A stretch of 64,000 nucleotides of DNA from Embleya scabrispora DSM 41855 (GTDB taxonomy: Bacteria > Actinomycetota > Actinomycetes > Streptomycetales > Streptomycetaceae): contig NZ_KB889574.1 in assembly GCF_000372745.1 (NCBI RefSeq), positions 182,496 through 246,495 of the forward strand. Reading direction: 5' to 3'. The notes beneath the pieces are model-generated. The model was not told the DNA's origin. It searched no databases and was given only the letters and a program-made list of their open reading frames with translations. The translations under genes were made by a program, and so were the position numbers. Positions 45,805 through 53,864 of the stretch are shown here, in pieces. The stretch's first letter is position 1. Every line of letters starts with the position of its first letter.

Positions 45805-46785
45805 GTGACGGCGCATCCTCAGGCACAAGCATGCCTGAACACTTCCTTCCCGACCACCGATTCCCCCGCTATTCCCCCATATGCGCGTCGTGCCAGGTGG
45901 CAGGAGGTCGTGCGCGGTGATCCGGGGATCGAGCGAACGCTGCTGCTGTTCGCACTGTTGCTCGCATCCCACGCGAAGTCGGACGGCACCGGCATCCGCG
46001 TCACGCACGCCATGCTCGCCGCCGACGGTGGCTTCCACCTCTCCACCGTTCGTCGCGCACTCGACACGTTGCAGCAACGCGGGCTCCTGCTCCAGGTCCA
46101 CCGCGGCCATCGGCTCGGGGACGGCACCTCATCACCCAGCGAGTACGCCCTGCTCATCCCCTCAACGGCTCATCCGGATGGACCGCTGAGTGCCGGCTCA
46201 ACCGCTCACCGGGATGAGCCGTTGAGCCCCTCACCGGACACGACCCGCAGGCGCTCAACCGCTCACCACGGCGCCTCAACGGTTCATCTGGATGAGCCGC
46301 TCCCTGTAGTTACCTCTATCAGGGAGGAAACGGGGTCTCCCCCCACTCCCTCCCGCGCGAGCCCGCCGGACAACGCGTCGTTCCGAGCGGCGAAGGTCCT
46401 GGTCGAACAACTCCCGCCCGAGTCCCACGAATTCCTGATGCCCGGCCTGCACCGCGTCGCCCTCAAGCTCGCCCAACGCGCCGACCGCGACGTCCTGATC
46501 CACGACCTCGCGGACACGATCCGCACCCGTGGACCACTCACCGGCCCCGGCATCCGCTCACCACTGGCCGTCCTCCTGTACCGCCTCGACGAGGCGATCG
46601 AGATACACACCACCATGCGCGAGACGTTCCGCCGATCCATGAGCGGAGACCCGGCGCCCACCCCGGCGGCGCCACCCCCTTGCGGCTGCAAGGGCGGTTG
46701 GCGCGGCGAAGACCACGAAGGACGCCCGATCCCGTGCACAGCCTGCAAGCCGCGCTACGACCGCACATTGGCACCGCTGTTCTGA
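45805..46785 (+). CDS. Winged-helix protein with internal palindromic repeats
   Basis: 326 residues from the GTG at 45805; a GTG at 45745 is also open but lies in the terminator hairpin. The N-terminal half has a helix-turn-helix (about 35-125, including TLLLFALLLASHAKSDG and GGFHLSTVRRALDTLQQRGL). The middle has imperfect repeats STAHPDGPLS / STAHRDEPLS / STVHLDEPLP encoded by palindromic DNA. The C-terminus carries CGCKGG...PCTACKP, a possible zinc ribbon. Similar proteins occur in actinomycete genomes near Scr1-type regulators; some resemble replication or element-borne DNA-binding proteins. Confidence 0.7.
   Translation: MTAHPQAQACLNTSFPTTDSPAIPPYARRARWQEVVRGDPGIERTLLLFALLLASHAKSDGTGIRVTHAMLAADGGFHLSTVRRALDTLQQRGLLLQVHRGHRLGDGTSSPSEYALLIPSTAHPDGPLSAGSTAHRDEPLSPSPDTTRRRSTAHHGASTVHLDEPLPVVTSIREETGSPPTPSRASPPDNASFRAAKVLVEQLPPESHEFLMPGLHRVALKLAQRADRDVLIHDLADTIRTRGPLTGPGIRSPLAVLLYRLDEAIEIHTTMRETFRRSMSGDPAPTPAAPPPCGCKGGWRGEDHEGRPIPCTACKPRYDRTLAPLF
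46161..46302 (+). repeat. Iteron-like palindromic repeats inside a coding sequence
   Basis: Four related units: 46161-46190, 46197-46226, 46254-46270 (half) and 46275-46302. The full units read CTCAAC-x-GCTCA...GGATG...CCG(C/T)TGAG, so each 30-base unit is itself an inverted repeat. Spacings (36, 57, 21) are all multiples of three, keeping the reading frame. Confidence 0.7.
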
Positions 46786-46817
46786 CCACGGTTGCCGGGC
46801 CCGGCCGAGTGTGCCGC

Positions 46818-47015
46818 TCAGCGGCCGCGCTCACCCTTGAGGGTTCGCACGAGCGTGGTCCAAGACGCCGCGGGGACGCACAGATGGCCACGCTCACGCG
46901 ATGTGGTGTCCCGTACGGCGGTGGCCGAGGCGGTAGGTGCCACCTCGACGCAGGTGTTCGTGTCGGTGGCGGACGAGTAGGAGGAAGTTCGCCACGCAAG
47001 CGCATTCGCAGTCAT
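46818..47015 (-). CDS. DUF397-domain protein
   Basis: 65 residues: ALAWRTSSYSSATDTNTCVE is the DUF397 hallmark, followed by the AVRDTTSRERG strand and ASWTTLVRTLKG end. Its start overlaps the stop of the upstream Scr1-type regulator (ATGA). In streptomycetes these pairs are BldB-related developmental or toxin-antitoxin-like modules. Confidence 0.93.
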   Translation of the reverse strand: MTANALAWRTSSYSSATDTNTCVEVAPTASATAVRDTTSRERGHLCVPAASWTTLVRTLKGERGR

Positions 47016-47854
47016 GCCAGGTCTCGCAATCGTTGCTCGATGACCTTGTTCGTGTCCTCAGGGGACAGCGTATGACCCCCAAGGTGGTCCAACAGCCTTT
47101 GGCAGCGGCGTACTTCGACCGCGCCGTCCTTGATCTCCAAGCCACGCATGTGTTCCGTCACCGCCACGCTGGGCTCGTAGTCGTGCGCGAAGTCCAACAG
47201 TGTGACGCCGCCTTCGACGGGACTCGCCGGGGCATCGAAAGGAAGCAACCGGATAGAGGTTCCGGGACGCGAAGCCAGTTCCAGCATGTGACGCAGCTGG
47301 TCCCGCAGGACATCGGCCCTGCCCAACGTTGCGTGGATCAGCGACTCGCCGATGACGATGGAGACAACAGCCGTACCTTCGAGCAGAAGCTGGCGCTTGC
47401 GCCGGACCTCGATGAGTGAGGCGGCAAGATCGGGATCCGGAGTCCAAGGCGACGTCGCGAACAGTGCTTCGATGTAACGCGGCGACTGGATCAGTCCGGG
47501 CATCACACTCGTGTTGGCCGACTGAATCTCGGCAGCCTGTGCCTCCAGTGACAGGTACTCCTGGAGTTGGGCGCTGACGACGTTGGCGTACTCCAGCCAC
47601 CAGCGGAAGTCCGTGGCGCCTTCGCGCCAAGCCGTGAGCCGTGCGGTCTCTTCCTCCGAGGTCTCGAAGAGACCACACAACTTGAGGAGGTCGTGGCGTG
47701 TCAGCGAAACCCGGCCCGTCTCGATCCGAACGATCTTCGTCTGGCTCCACCCGCACGCCTCGGCGGCACCCTCGCCGGTCAAACCCGCCCTGAGCCGCAA
47801 GCGTCTGAGTTCCCCGCCCAACCTTCGGCGCGCATAGGTCGGAGCTGTGGCCAT
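47012..47854 (-). CDS. Scr1-family antitoxin-like XRE regulator
   Basis: 280 residues from the ATG at 47854. XRE helix-turn-helix about 10-65 (LRRLRLRAGLTGEGAAEACG, then WSQTKIVRIETGR), then the long DUF5753 domain (about 90-275) with MPGLIQSPRYIEALF and IVIGESLIHATLGR. Together with DUF397 and a nearby RsbW-like ATPase gene it forms the standard actinomycete trio linked to development and antibiotic production. Confidence 0.93.
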   Translation of the reverse strand: MATAPTYARRRLGGELRRLRLRAGLTGEGAAEACGWSQTKIVRIETGRVSLTRHDLLKLCGLFETSEEETARLTAWREGATDFRWWLEYANVVSAQLQEYLSLEAQAAEIQSANTSVMPGLIQSPRYIEALFATSPWTPDPDLAASLIEVRRKRQLLLEGTAVVSIVIGESLIHATLGRADVLRDQLRHMLELASRPGTSIRLLPFDAPASPVEGGVTLLDFAHDYEPSVAVTEHMRGLEIKDGAVEVRRCQRLLDHLGGHTLSPEDTNKVIEQRLRDLA

Positions 47855-48075
47855 GGGCTGTCCCTCGCCTCTGTGTCCGGATGAATCCTGCGGCAGAGTA
47901 CGGCCGTGGTTGGCGATGTGAACCCCATTCACCCGGACTACATCAATACGAGTGAGACCTAATGCGCGACTTTATGCGCATCAGTTATGGTCCCAGCCAA
48001 GGAGCCGCTCACGCTGTGTGGATACTCTTCCACTCTGCGCGAAGCGACATGCATCGATCCATTGGAGACGCGCGC

Positions 48076-48507
48076 ATGTCCACATCCATCCTCAAGGGCT
48101 GCGTGCCGATCGCCTCGTTGACATGTACGGCGGACGCTCCGTATGCCCCGGCGGTGCGCGGGGTCGTCGTGGCGGCGCTGACTCGGCTCGGGATCGCGGA
48201 CGAAGAGGTGATCTGGCTGGGCGAGTTGCTCACCACCGAGGTATTCGGCAACGCCGTGCGGCACGCCCCGCGGACGCGGGTCCGGGTGCGGGTGTCCTAC
48301 GACCGCCCCGGCGCGCGGATCGTGGTCGACGTCGAGGACGGCAGCCGGGCCCTGCCGACGCGGGCCGGACTGCCGATGAGTGGGCTCGCCGACCACGGCC
48401 GCGGTGTTCCGCTGCTCGCCGAGTTGTCCCAGGCGCACGGGTGCAAATCGCTCGTGCGCGGCAAGCGGATCTGGTTCGCTCTCGGGGTCTCGGAGGGGCC
48501 GAAATGA
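48076..48507 (+). CDS. RsbW-like anti-sigma factor ATPase
   Basis: 143 residues from the ATG at 48076, after GGAG. HATPase_c N-box EVFGNAVRHA (55-64, Asn59), G1 region VDVEDGSRALP and G2 region DHGRGVPLLAEL. This is the short streptomycete type that binds regulators or sigma factors. Divergent from the Scr1-type regulator gene. Confidence 0.88.
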   Translation: MSTSILKGCVPIASLTCTADAPYAPAVRGVVVAALTRLGIADEEVIWLGELLTTEVFGNAVRHAPRTRVRVRVSYDRPGARIVVDVEDGSRALPTRAGLPMSGLADHGRGVPLLAELSQAHGCKSLVRGKRIWFALGVSEGPK

Positions 48508-48606
48508 TGCGCCGAGCAGGGGAGGCGATGGCAGCCGGCTGGGCCGACGGCCCCGATCGGGGGCTTCTCGGCACCACCTGACTGGGCTCTCCGGCACCCC
48601 CGAGGC

Positions 48607-48966
48607 GTGAACGGGGCGCACATTCAGGCCACTTCTGGTTTGCTGGAGGCTCCCCTGTCGCGCCCGATGCCGGAAAGGCCCCGTACTGCCGTGGAGTTGC
48701 TGGCGATTGTTCTGGTGTTCGGGATCGGCGGAGTCGTGCTCGTGCGCGCCGCGCGGGTGGCTCGTATGTATGACCTCGCGTTTTGGCGGCGGTGGTTGCC
48801 ACTGGCACTCGGGCTGATCGGGGTCGCCATGAGTCTGATCCGGGCCGAGGATGTCGTGCTCGTCGCCGCGTTGATCGCCTTGCCGTGTTACGTGGCCTCG
48901 GTGTTGTTCGCCCAGGCGGAGATCCACCGGCAGGCCGACGAAGCGCTCCACGGCCGACTCGGCTGA
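48607..48966 (+). CDS. Small membrane protein
   Basis: 119 residues from GTG at 48607, or 99 from ATG at 48667. Three hydrophobic helices lie at about 30-48, 62-78 and 82-101 of the longer form. The loop ARVARMYDLAFWRRW is basic. No family recognised. It follows the ATPase gene by 100 bases in the same orientation. Confidence 0.65.
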   Translation: MNGAHIQATSGLLEAPLSRPMPERPRTAVELLAIVLVFGIGGVVLVRAARVARMYDLAFWRRWLPLALGLIGVAMSLIRAEDVVLVAALIALPCYVASVLFAQAEIHRQADEALHGRLG

Positions 48967-49032
48967 CCCGGCTGACCTGGCCTACTCGGCCGGCCCGGCA
49001 TCACGACCCCCGCCCGAACGGACAGCCGGCCC

Positions 49033-49467
49033 TCACGACCCCGGGCCCGGCCCCAACCCCAACCCGAAGACCCGCCAGCGTTTCGGGGTGACCACCCCCA
49101 GGCTCGTGCCCTCCCGGGAGAGCGGGCGGCGCTGTTGCGCCAGGCCCGCCTCGCCCAGGATGTGCCGCATGGCGAACTCCCAGCGCTCCTGGGCCCACTC
49201 GTCCTCGCGCATGGCAACCTCGCCCCACACGATGACGTGCGCGATGTCGCCGTCTCGCGCCATCGACAGGCACACGCGCGGGTCGTGCTCCAGATTCGCC
49301 TTCTTGGTGCGGCCGGTGAGGCTGAGGTAGAGATACTCGTCGTCGTACGCGAGCATCACGGGCGTCACGTGCGGCTCCCCCGTCGGGGTCACCGTGCCCA
49401 CGTGCACCCAGTGCTCCGGATCGCCGAGCATCGCGTCCAGAGCCGTCCTCAGTTCGGGGTCGATCAT
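49033..49467 (-). CDS. Pyridoxamine 5'-phosphate oxidase-family (PPOX) protein
   Basis: 144 residues. Split beta-barrel fold: VHVGTVTPTGEPHVTPVMLA, LYLSLTGRTKKANLEHDPRV and MARDGDIAHVIVWGEVAM. The R-T-K-K-A-N-L pattern is typical of F420- or FMN-binding PPOX proteins of actinomycetes, but the cofactor cannot be settled by eye. Transcribed alone. Confidence 0.87.
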   Translation of the reverse strand: MIDPELRTALDAMLGDPEHWVHVGTVTPTGEPHVTPVMLAYDDEYLYLSLTGRTKKANLEHDPRVCLSMARDGDIAHVIVWGEVAMREDEWAQERWEFAMRHILGEAGLAQQRRPLSREGTSLGVVTPKRWRVFGLGLGPGPGS

Positions 49468-49569
49468 GGAGGATCCGCCTTTCGCAGCACAGGGGCCTCA
49501 TGGCCACCGTACTGCGCCCTTCGCCCCACCGGTCACGTGATCGCCGTCCACGAGGTGTACGGAGATCGT

Positions 49570-51072
49570 CTAGAAGTCGTCCGGATACGGCGCCGACAAC
49601 ACCTCGGCCCCGGCCGGCTCCGGCGTCACGTAGCCCGGCAGCAGCTCGGACAACAGCGCGCGCACCGCGTTCGTGTCGTTGACCGCCGCCGCGTCGTACA
49701 GCTCCGGCAGCCGCACCACCGCGTCCAGGGCCTGGCCCGGCGGCACGGTCGCCTGGATCCGCCGATGTTCGGTGGGCAGGCGCTCCTCGGTGGTGGAGAA
49801 CAGCGCCTCGTTGAGCTTCTCGCCCGGCCGCAGGCCGGTGAAGCGGATCGGCACGTTCGGCAGGTTCACCTGTTCGGCGAACTTGTGCACCAAGTCCACG
49901 ATCCGCACCGGCTCGCCCATGTCGAGCACGAAGATCTCGCCGCCCTGGGCCATCCGGCCGGCCTCCAGGACCAGTCCCACCGCCTCCTCGATCGTCATGA
50001 AGAACCGGGTGACGTCCGGATGGGTGACCGTGACCGGGCCGCCCGCGCGCAGTTGTTCGGCCAGTACGGACAGCAGCGAGCCGCGGCTGCCCAGCACGTT
50101 GCCGAACCGGACACCCGCGAACACCCCCGGCGCCTGCGTGTTCGCCTGCACGATCAACTCGGCCAGCCGCTTGGTCGCCCCGAGCACCGAGACCGGGTCG
50201 GCCGCCTTGTCCGTGGAGATCAGCACGAAGCGCTCGACCCCCACGTCGAGCGCGGCGCGGACCAGGTTCTCCGTGCCCAGCACATTGGACTTGACCGCCT
50301 CGCAGGGATGCCGCTCCAGCAGCGGCAGGTGCTTGTGCGCCGCGGCGTGGAAGACCACCTCCGGTTTGAGGTCGTGGAAGAGCTGCTCGATCCGCGGGCG
50401 ATCCCGGATGTCCGCGATGACCAGCGTCTCGTCGTCGAGCAACGCCTCGCCCCACACGTCGAGTTGCAGACGGTGCAGGTTGGATTCGTCGTGATCGAGC
50501 ATGTACATCCGGCTCGGCCCGAAGCCGTACACCTGCCGGCACAACTCGCTGCCGATCGAGCCGCCCGCGCCGGTGATCAACACCCGGCGGCCCGCGATCA
50601 CTTCGCGCACCGACGCCGAGACCACGTGCAGCTCCTGCCGACCGATCAGCCGGTTGACGTCGAGCATGCGCATGTCGTTGCCGACCACGTCACGCCGCAA
50701 CGCGACCAGGAAGGACGGCAGATACCGCACGGCGGCGCCGATCGCGGCGGCGCCGGCGGCCACTTTGCGAAACTCCTCGTGCGGAAGCCCCGGGATGGCC
50801 AGCACGACCACCTCGATGCCATGCTCCAATGCCACATCGGTCAGGGCGGCCAGGCCGCCCAAAACCGGAAGCAGATGTTGTGGGTTGTCCGCGTCGGCGA
50901 CCCGGATCCCGTCCTTGTCGGGATCGTCGTCGAGAAATCCGATCGGACGCAACCCGAAATCGGGTGTCCGCAATAGATCTCGCGCCAACGCGCTGCCCGC
51001 CGACCCGGCCCCCACGACCAGGGTCCGCAGACCCGCTCCCGAACTGTCCGTCGCTGCTGAACTCCGACCCAT
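49570..51072 (-). CDS. Nucleoside-diphosphate-sugar 4,6-dehydratase (CapD-like, soluble form)
   Basis: 500 residues from the ATG at 51072, preceded by GAGGGGGG. Two Rossmann units: an N-terminal CoA/NAD-binding-like domain (VVGAGSAGSALARDL, about 19-33) and a Polysacc_synt_2 SDR (TGAGGSIG at 167-174; AAHKHLPLLE; ISTDKAADP). The four N-terminal membrane helices of WbpM/CapD proteins are absent. It likely makes a 4-keto-6-deoxy UDP-sugar for cell-surface glycans or protein glycosylation. No other glycan genes flank it. Confidence 0.9.
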   Translation of the reverse strand: MGRSSAATDSSGAGLRTLVVGAGSAGSALARDLLRTPDFGLRPIGFLDDDPDKDGIRVADADNPQHLLPVLGGLAALTDVALEHGIEVVVLAIPGLPHEEFRKVAAGAAAIGAAVRYLPSFLVALRRDVVGNDMRMLDVNRLIGRQELHVVSASVREVIAGRRVLITGAGGSIGSELCRQVYGFGPSRMYMLDHDESNLHRLQLDVWGEALLDDETLVIADIRDRPRIEQLFHDLKPEVVFHAAAHKHLPLLERHPCEAVKSNVLGTENLVRAALDVGVERFVLISTDKAADPVSVLGATKRLAELIVQANTQAPGVFAGVRFGNVLGSRGSLLSVLAEQLRAGGPVTVTHPDVTRFFMTIEEAVGLVLEAGRMAQGGEIFVLDMGEPVRIVDLVHKFAEQVNLPNVPIRFTGLRPGEKLNEALFSTTEERLPTEHRRIQATVPPGQALDAVVRLPELYDAAAVNDTNAVRALLSELLPGYVTPEPAGAEVLSAPYPDDF

Positions 51073-51696
51073 CAAGCCCCCCTCGGTCAGGTGCAGCGTG
51101 ATCGGCATCGGATCGTGCACCGACCACATGCGGCACCGACACGCCGGTGCGGCTGGGACGCCCCCATCGCACCACGCCTACCCGGCGGTCGTACGCGACT
51201 GCCCCAATTGCCCCCACGACCCCGGTGGTCCCACAGTCGCGGCGTCACTCGCGGCCCAAGCGCATCGCCTGAACCAACAACCGCGCAGGCAACCACCGGC
51301 ACTCCGGATTCAGCGTACGGCCCACTCTCGGCCCCCGTCGCGGTTTTGCCCAAACACCCGCAACTTCGCCTTTTCCGTGTCCGCAAAGGATCATCCCGTG
51401 ATCGTCGGGGTTTTCCGGGCACGTTCCCGTGCCGTCATCCCGCCGTGCCCACCCACCGCGCCCACCGAGGTGGACACGTGTCGAGTGGCCCGGCGGCCCC
51501 GATCACGCCCGCGGCCCAGGCGAATCGGCCCTCCGACACGGCAAATCGCCCCCGCGATACAACAAACCACCACCGCGATACGACGAATCGGCCCCACCCG
51601 CGACGATCGCGAATGGGGCCGACCACAAATCCCTGCCGTATTACCGCTGTTCGACCTCGCCAACCGGGCCGGTCGATCCCGGTCCGCCGATTCCGA
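51073..51696. other. Large gap with tandem repeats
   Basis: 624 bases without a convincing gene between a dehydratase start and the end of a secretion-substrate gene. It contains four imperfect 21-base tandem units (51519-51602). No strong hairpin. The dehydratase promoter is presumably near 51080-51200. Confidence 0.55.
51519..51602. repeat. Four imperfect 21-base tandem repeats
   Basis: Units at 51519-51539, 51540-51560, 51561-51581 and 51582-51602 share the frame RRC(A/G)AATCG-CC-CC-CGAYAC. The second and third units are closest, both ending CCGCGATAC. Confidence 0.6.
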
Positions 51697-53145
51697 TCAG
51701 TCGACCACCGGCGGAGTCGTCGTGCGGTCGCCCGTCCACGTCTCCTCCTCCTCGTGCAGGTAGTCCGCGCGCTGCCGCCGGTTGCGCTCGTCGCGACCGC
51801 CGCCCGCGCCCATCCCACCGCCACCGCGCATGCCCGCGCCGCGACCGCCGCCGACCTGGCTGCCCGCGCCCGCTCCGGCCCGGCCGGCCAGGCCGCTGCC
51901 GCCGGAGGAGAACTGGCCCGAGGCACCTGCGGAACGCGCGGTGCCGCCGACCACGCCACCGTTCTGCCCGGTGAACCGCCTACCACCGGCACCGCCGCGC
52001 GGACCGGTGCCGCCGCCGGAGTTGTTGTGGCCGCCGCCACCGCCGGTCGGGCCACGCCCGGTCTGCCGACCCCCGGTGAGACCTTCCGTGTTCGAGGTCG
52101 CGTTGGGGCCGCGCTGGTTGTTCAGCGGATTCGAGGTCAACTGGGCCTTGGAACCACCGGACTTGCCGCCGGGCGGGAAGCCACCGGTCTTGCCGCCGGG
52201 GAACATCGGCAGCCCGTTGGGCAGGCCCCGGGGCCCGCCGCCGCTGGGTGGAGTGCCGATCGGGCCCTGACCGGTGACCATCGGACCGGGGTCGGGCAAC
52301 GTCGCGGGGCCGTTCTGGAACGGGCCGGTACCGAGCAGGCCAGTGTCCTTCGGTGACACGTAGCCGCCACCACCGCCGACCGAACCGACGCCGCCCGAGC
52401 CGTCGGACCCTTCGATCAGGTTCTCGCCACCGCGGCCGGTGGGGCCGTGGCCGGGGATCAGCGTGCCGCCGTCCTTGTCCCCGGTGGTCTTGACCGTCAC
52501 ATTGTTCGTGGTCCGACGACCGCCGTTGGTCGATCCGCCACCACCGCTGTGCGAGACGGTCGGCAACGCGGGCAACGGCGGGAAGTCGATCGCCGGCGCC
52601 TGGGCCAGCGTCTCGGTGGTCACCGTGTAGGTGCTGCTCAGGCTCTCCATCCGGCGGATGGCTTCCTGGCGCGCCTTCTCCAGCTCGGTCTTGGCCGAGG
52701 TCACCATGGCCTTCTTGTCCGGGGTGTCTCCCGGCTGGCAGACCAGCCGCTTCTCGCCGTTGCTGTCCACGATCAGCTTGGCGTTCGCGGGCACCTCCGG
52801 CATGGTCAGCAGCGCGAAGCTCAGCTCGCTGCCCGCGTGGTCCATCGCGGTGCCGACCTTGCCCGAGTGCTCGGCGAACTTGCGGGTCGCGACCATGACC
52901 TTGCCGGTCCACTCACGAAAGCTCTCCGCGGACTTGCCGGTCCACTCGAGACGGCTGATCCGCGTCTCCAGCGCCGTCGTCAGCGTCTCCAGCGTTTCCT
53001 TGGCATCGAGCAACGCCTTCCCCGATGCCGTCAGTTCGGCGGGTCGTGCGCCGTCGATCATGGCCTTCAGCGCTTCGTGCGAATACTCCTCGAAGTTGGT
53101 GGGCCCACTTCCCCACCCGCCACCGCCACCACCGGCATCCAGCAT
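51697..53145 (-). CDS. Large WXG-motif, Gly-rich type VII secretion substrate-like protein
   Basis: 482 residues. An N-terminal WXG100-like helical region (about 20-125) carries LEWTGKSAESFREW. A helical segment to about 185 follows, then about 250 residues rich in Gly, Pro, Asn and Ser. The extreme C-terminus RADYLHEEEETWTGD...PPVVD is a conserved-looking tail seen in actinomycete homologues. Likely exported by an ESX system; no EccC or other machinery gene is in the window. Downstream of a small helical partner gene. Confidence 0.8.
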   Translation of the reverse strand: MLDAGGGGGGWGSGPTNFEEYSHEALKAMIDGARPAELTASGKALLDAKETLETLTTALETRISRLEWTGKSAESFREWTGKVMVATRKFAEHSGKVGTAMDHAGSELSFALLTMPEVPANAKLIVDSNGEKRLVCQPGDTPDKKAMVTSAKTELEKARQEAIRRMESLSSTYTVTTETLAQAPAIDFPPLPALPTVSHSGGGGSTNGGRRTTNNVTVKTTGDKDGGTLIPGHGPTGRGGENLIEGSDGSGGVGSVGGGGGYVSPKDTGLLGTGPFQNGPATLPDPGPMVTGQGPIGTPPSGGGPRGLPNGLPMFPGGKTGGFPPGGKSGGSKAQLTSNPLNNQRGPNATSNTEGLTGGRQTGRGPTGGGGGHNNSGGGTGPRGGAGGRRFTGQNGGVVGGTARSAGASGQFSSGGSGLAGRAGAGAGSQVGGGRGAGMRGGGGMGAGGGRDERNRRQRADYLHEEEETWTGDRTTTPPVVD

Positions 53146-53194
53146 GTCGTCACCCCGTCCCCGTAGTTCCCGTCACGGTCGAATCCCGAGCCGC

Positions 53195-53617
53195 TCAGGG
53201 CTTCTTCGCCGGCGGTGCGGGAGCCGGCGCGTTGTTCGCGTAGTCCTCTTGCAGAGACTTGTACTTGGCGGTGAACTCCGCCTCGTTGCCCTCGTACGTG
53301 CCCTGCACGTACTGCACGGTCATCTGCATCGCCTCGATCTGGCGCTTGAGCTGCGTCGACAGATCGATCAGCTCCTGACGCACGCCGACGTACGCCGACC
53401 ACAGCCGGATCGCTTCCCCGAAGTTGCCCGAGGCGTCCAATTCGACGCGGTTGTCGACCAGCTTGTGCGGTGCCGCAGTGGACGTGTCCAGGTCGTCCAG
53501 CGCGCGCTGGACGTCCTTTTGGAACTGCACCATCGATTCCAGCCCGACGGACAGCGCCTGCATGTCCGACGAGGAGACCCCCGTGGGCCCACCATCCCCG
53601 ATATCCGCGATGAGCAT
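53195..53617 (-). CDS. Small helical type VII partner protein
   Basis: 140 residues from the ATG at 53617, with GGGGGAG upstream; a GTG at 53626 is also possible. Two long helices around LWSAYVGVRQELIDLSTQLK give an ESAT-6-like shape without a strict WXG. The Ala/Pro tail APAPAPPAKKP is probably disordered. It precedes the large Gly-rich protein by 49 bases, suggesting co-export. Confidence 0.7.
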   Translation of the reverse strand: MLIADIGDGGPTGVSSSDMQALSVGLESMVQFQKDVQRALDDLDTSTAAPHKLVDNRVELDASGNFGEAIRLWSAYVGVRQELIDLSTQLKRQIEAMQMTVQYVQGTYEGNEAEFTAKYKSLQEDYANNAPAPAPPAKKP

Positions 53618-53864
53618 CTGCCACACTCCCCCGTGCGTGGAGCCGATACCTCACCCGCCACCACGCAGCTAGTTACCAACGCGCCGCACGTTGCCCCGTC
53701 TTCCGAGGCGGCGCATCGCGGCACACCCGTATCAGTCTTCCCAGACTACATAGCGGATGTGACCCATGGGTACGGGGTAACCCTCACATCGGGACCGGCT
53801 CCGGCCATCGATTCGATGAACCGCCGGAGCGCGCGTCGTCCGAAGGATCCGGCCGAGGATCCGG

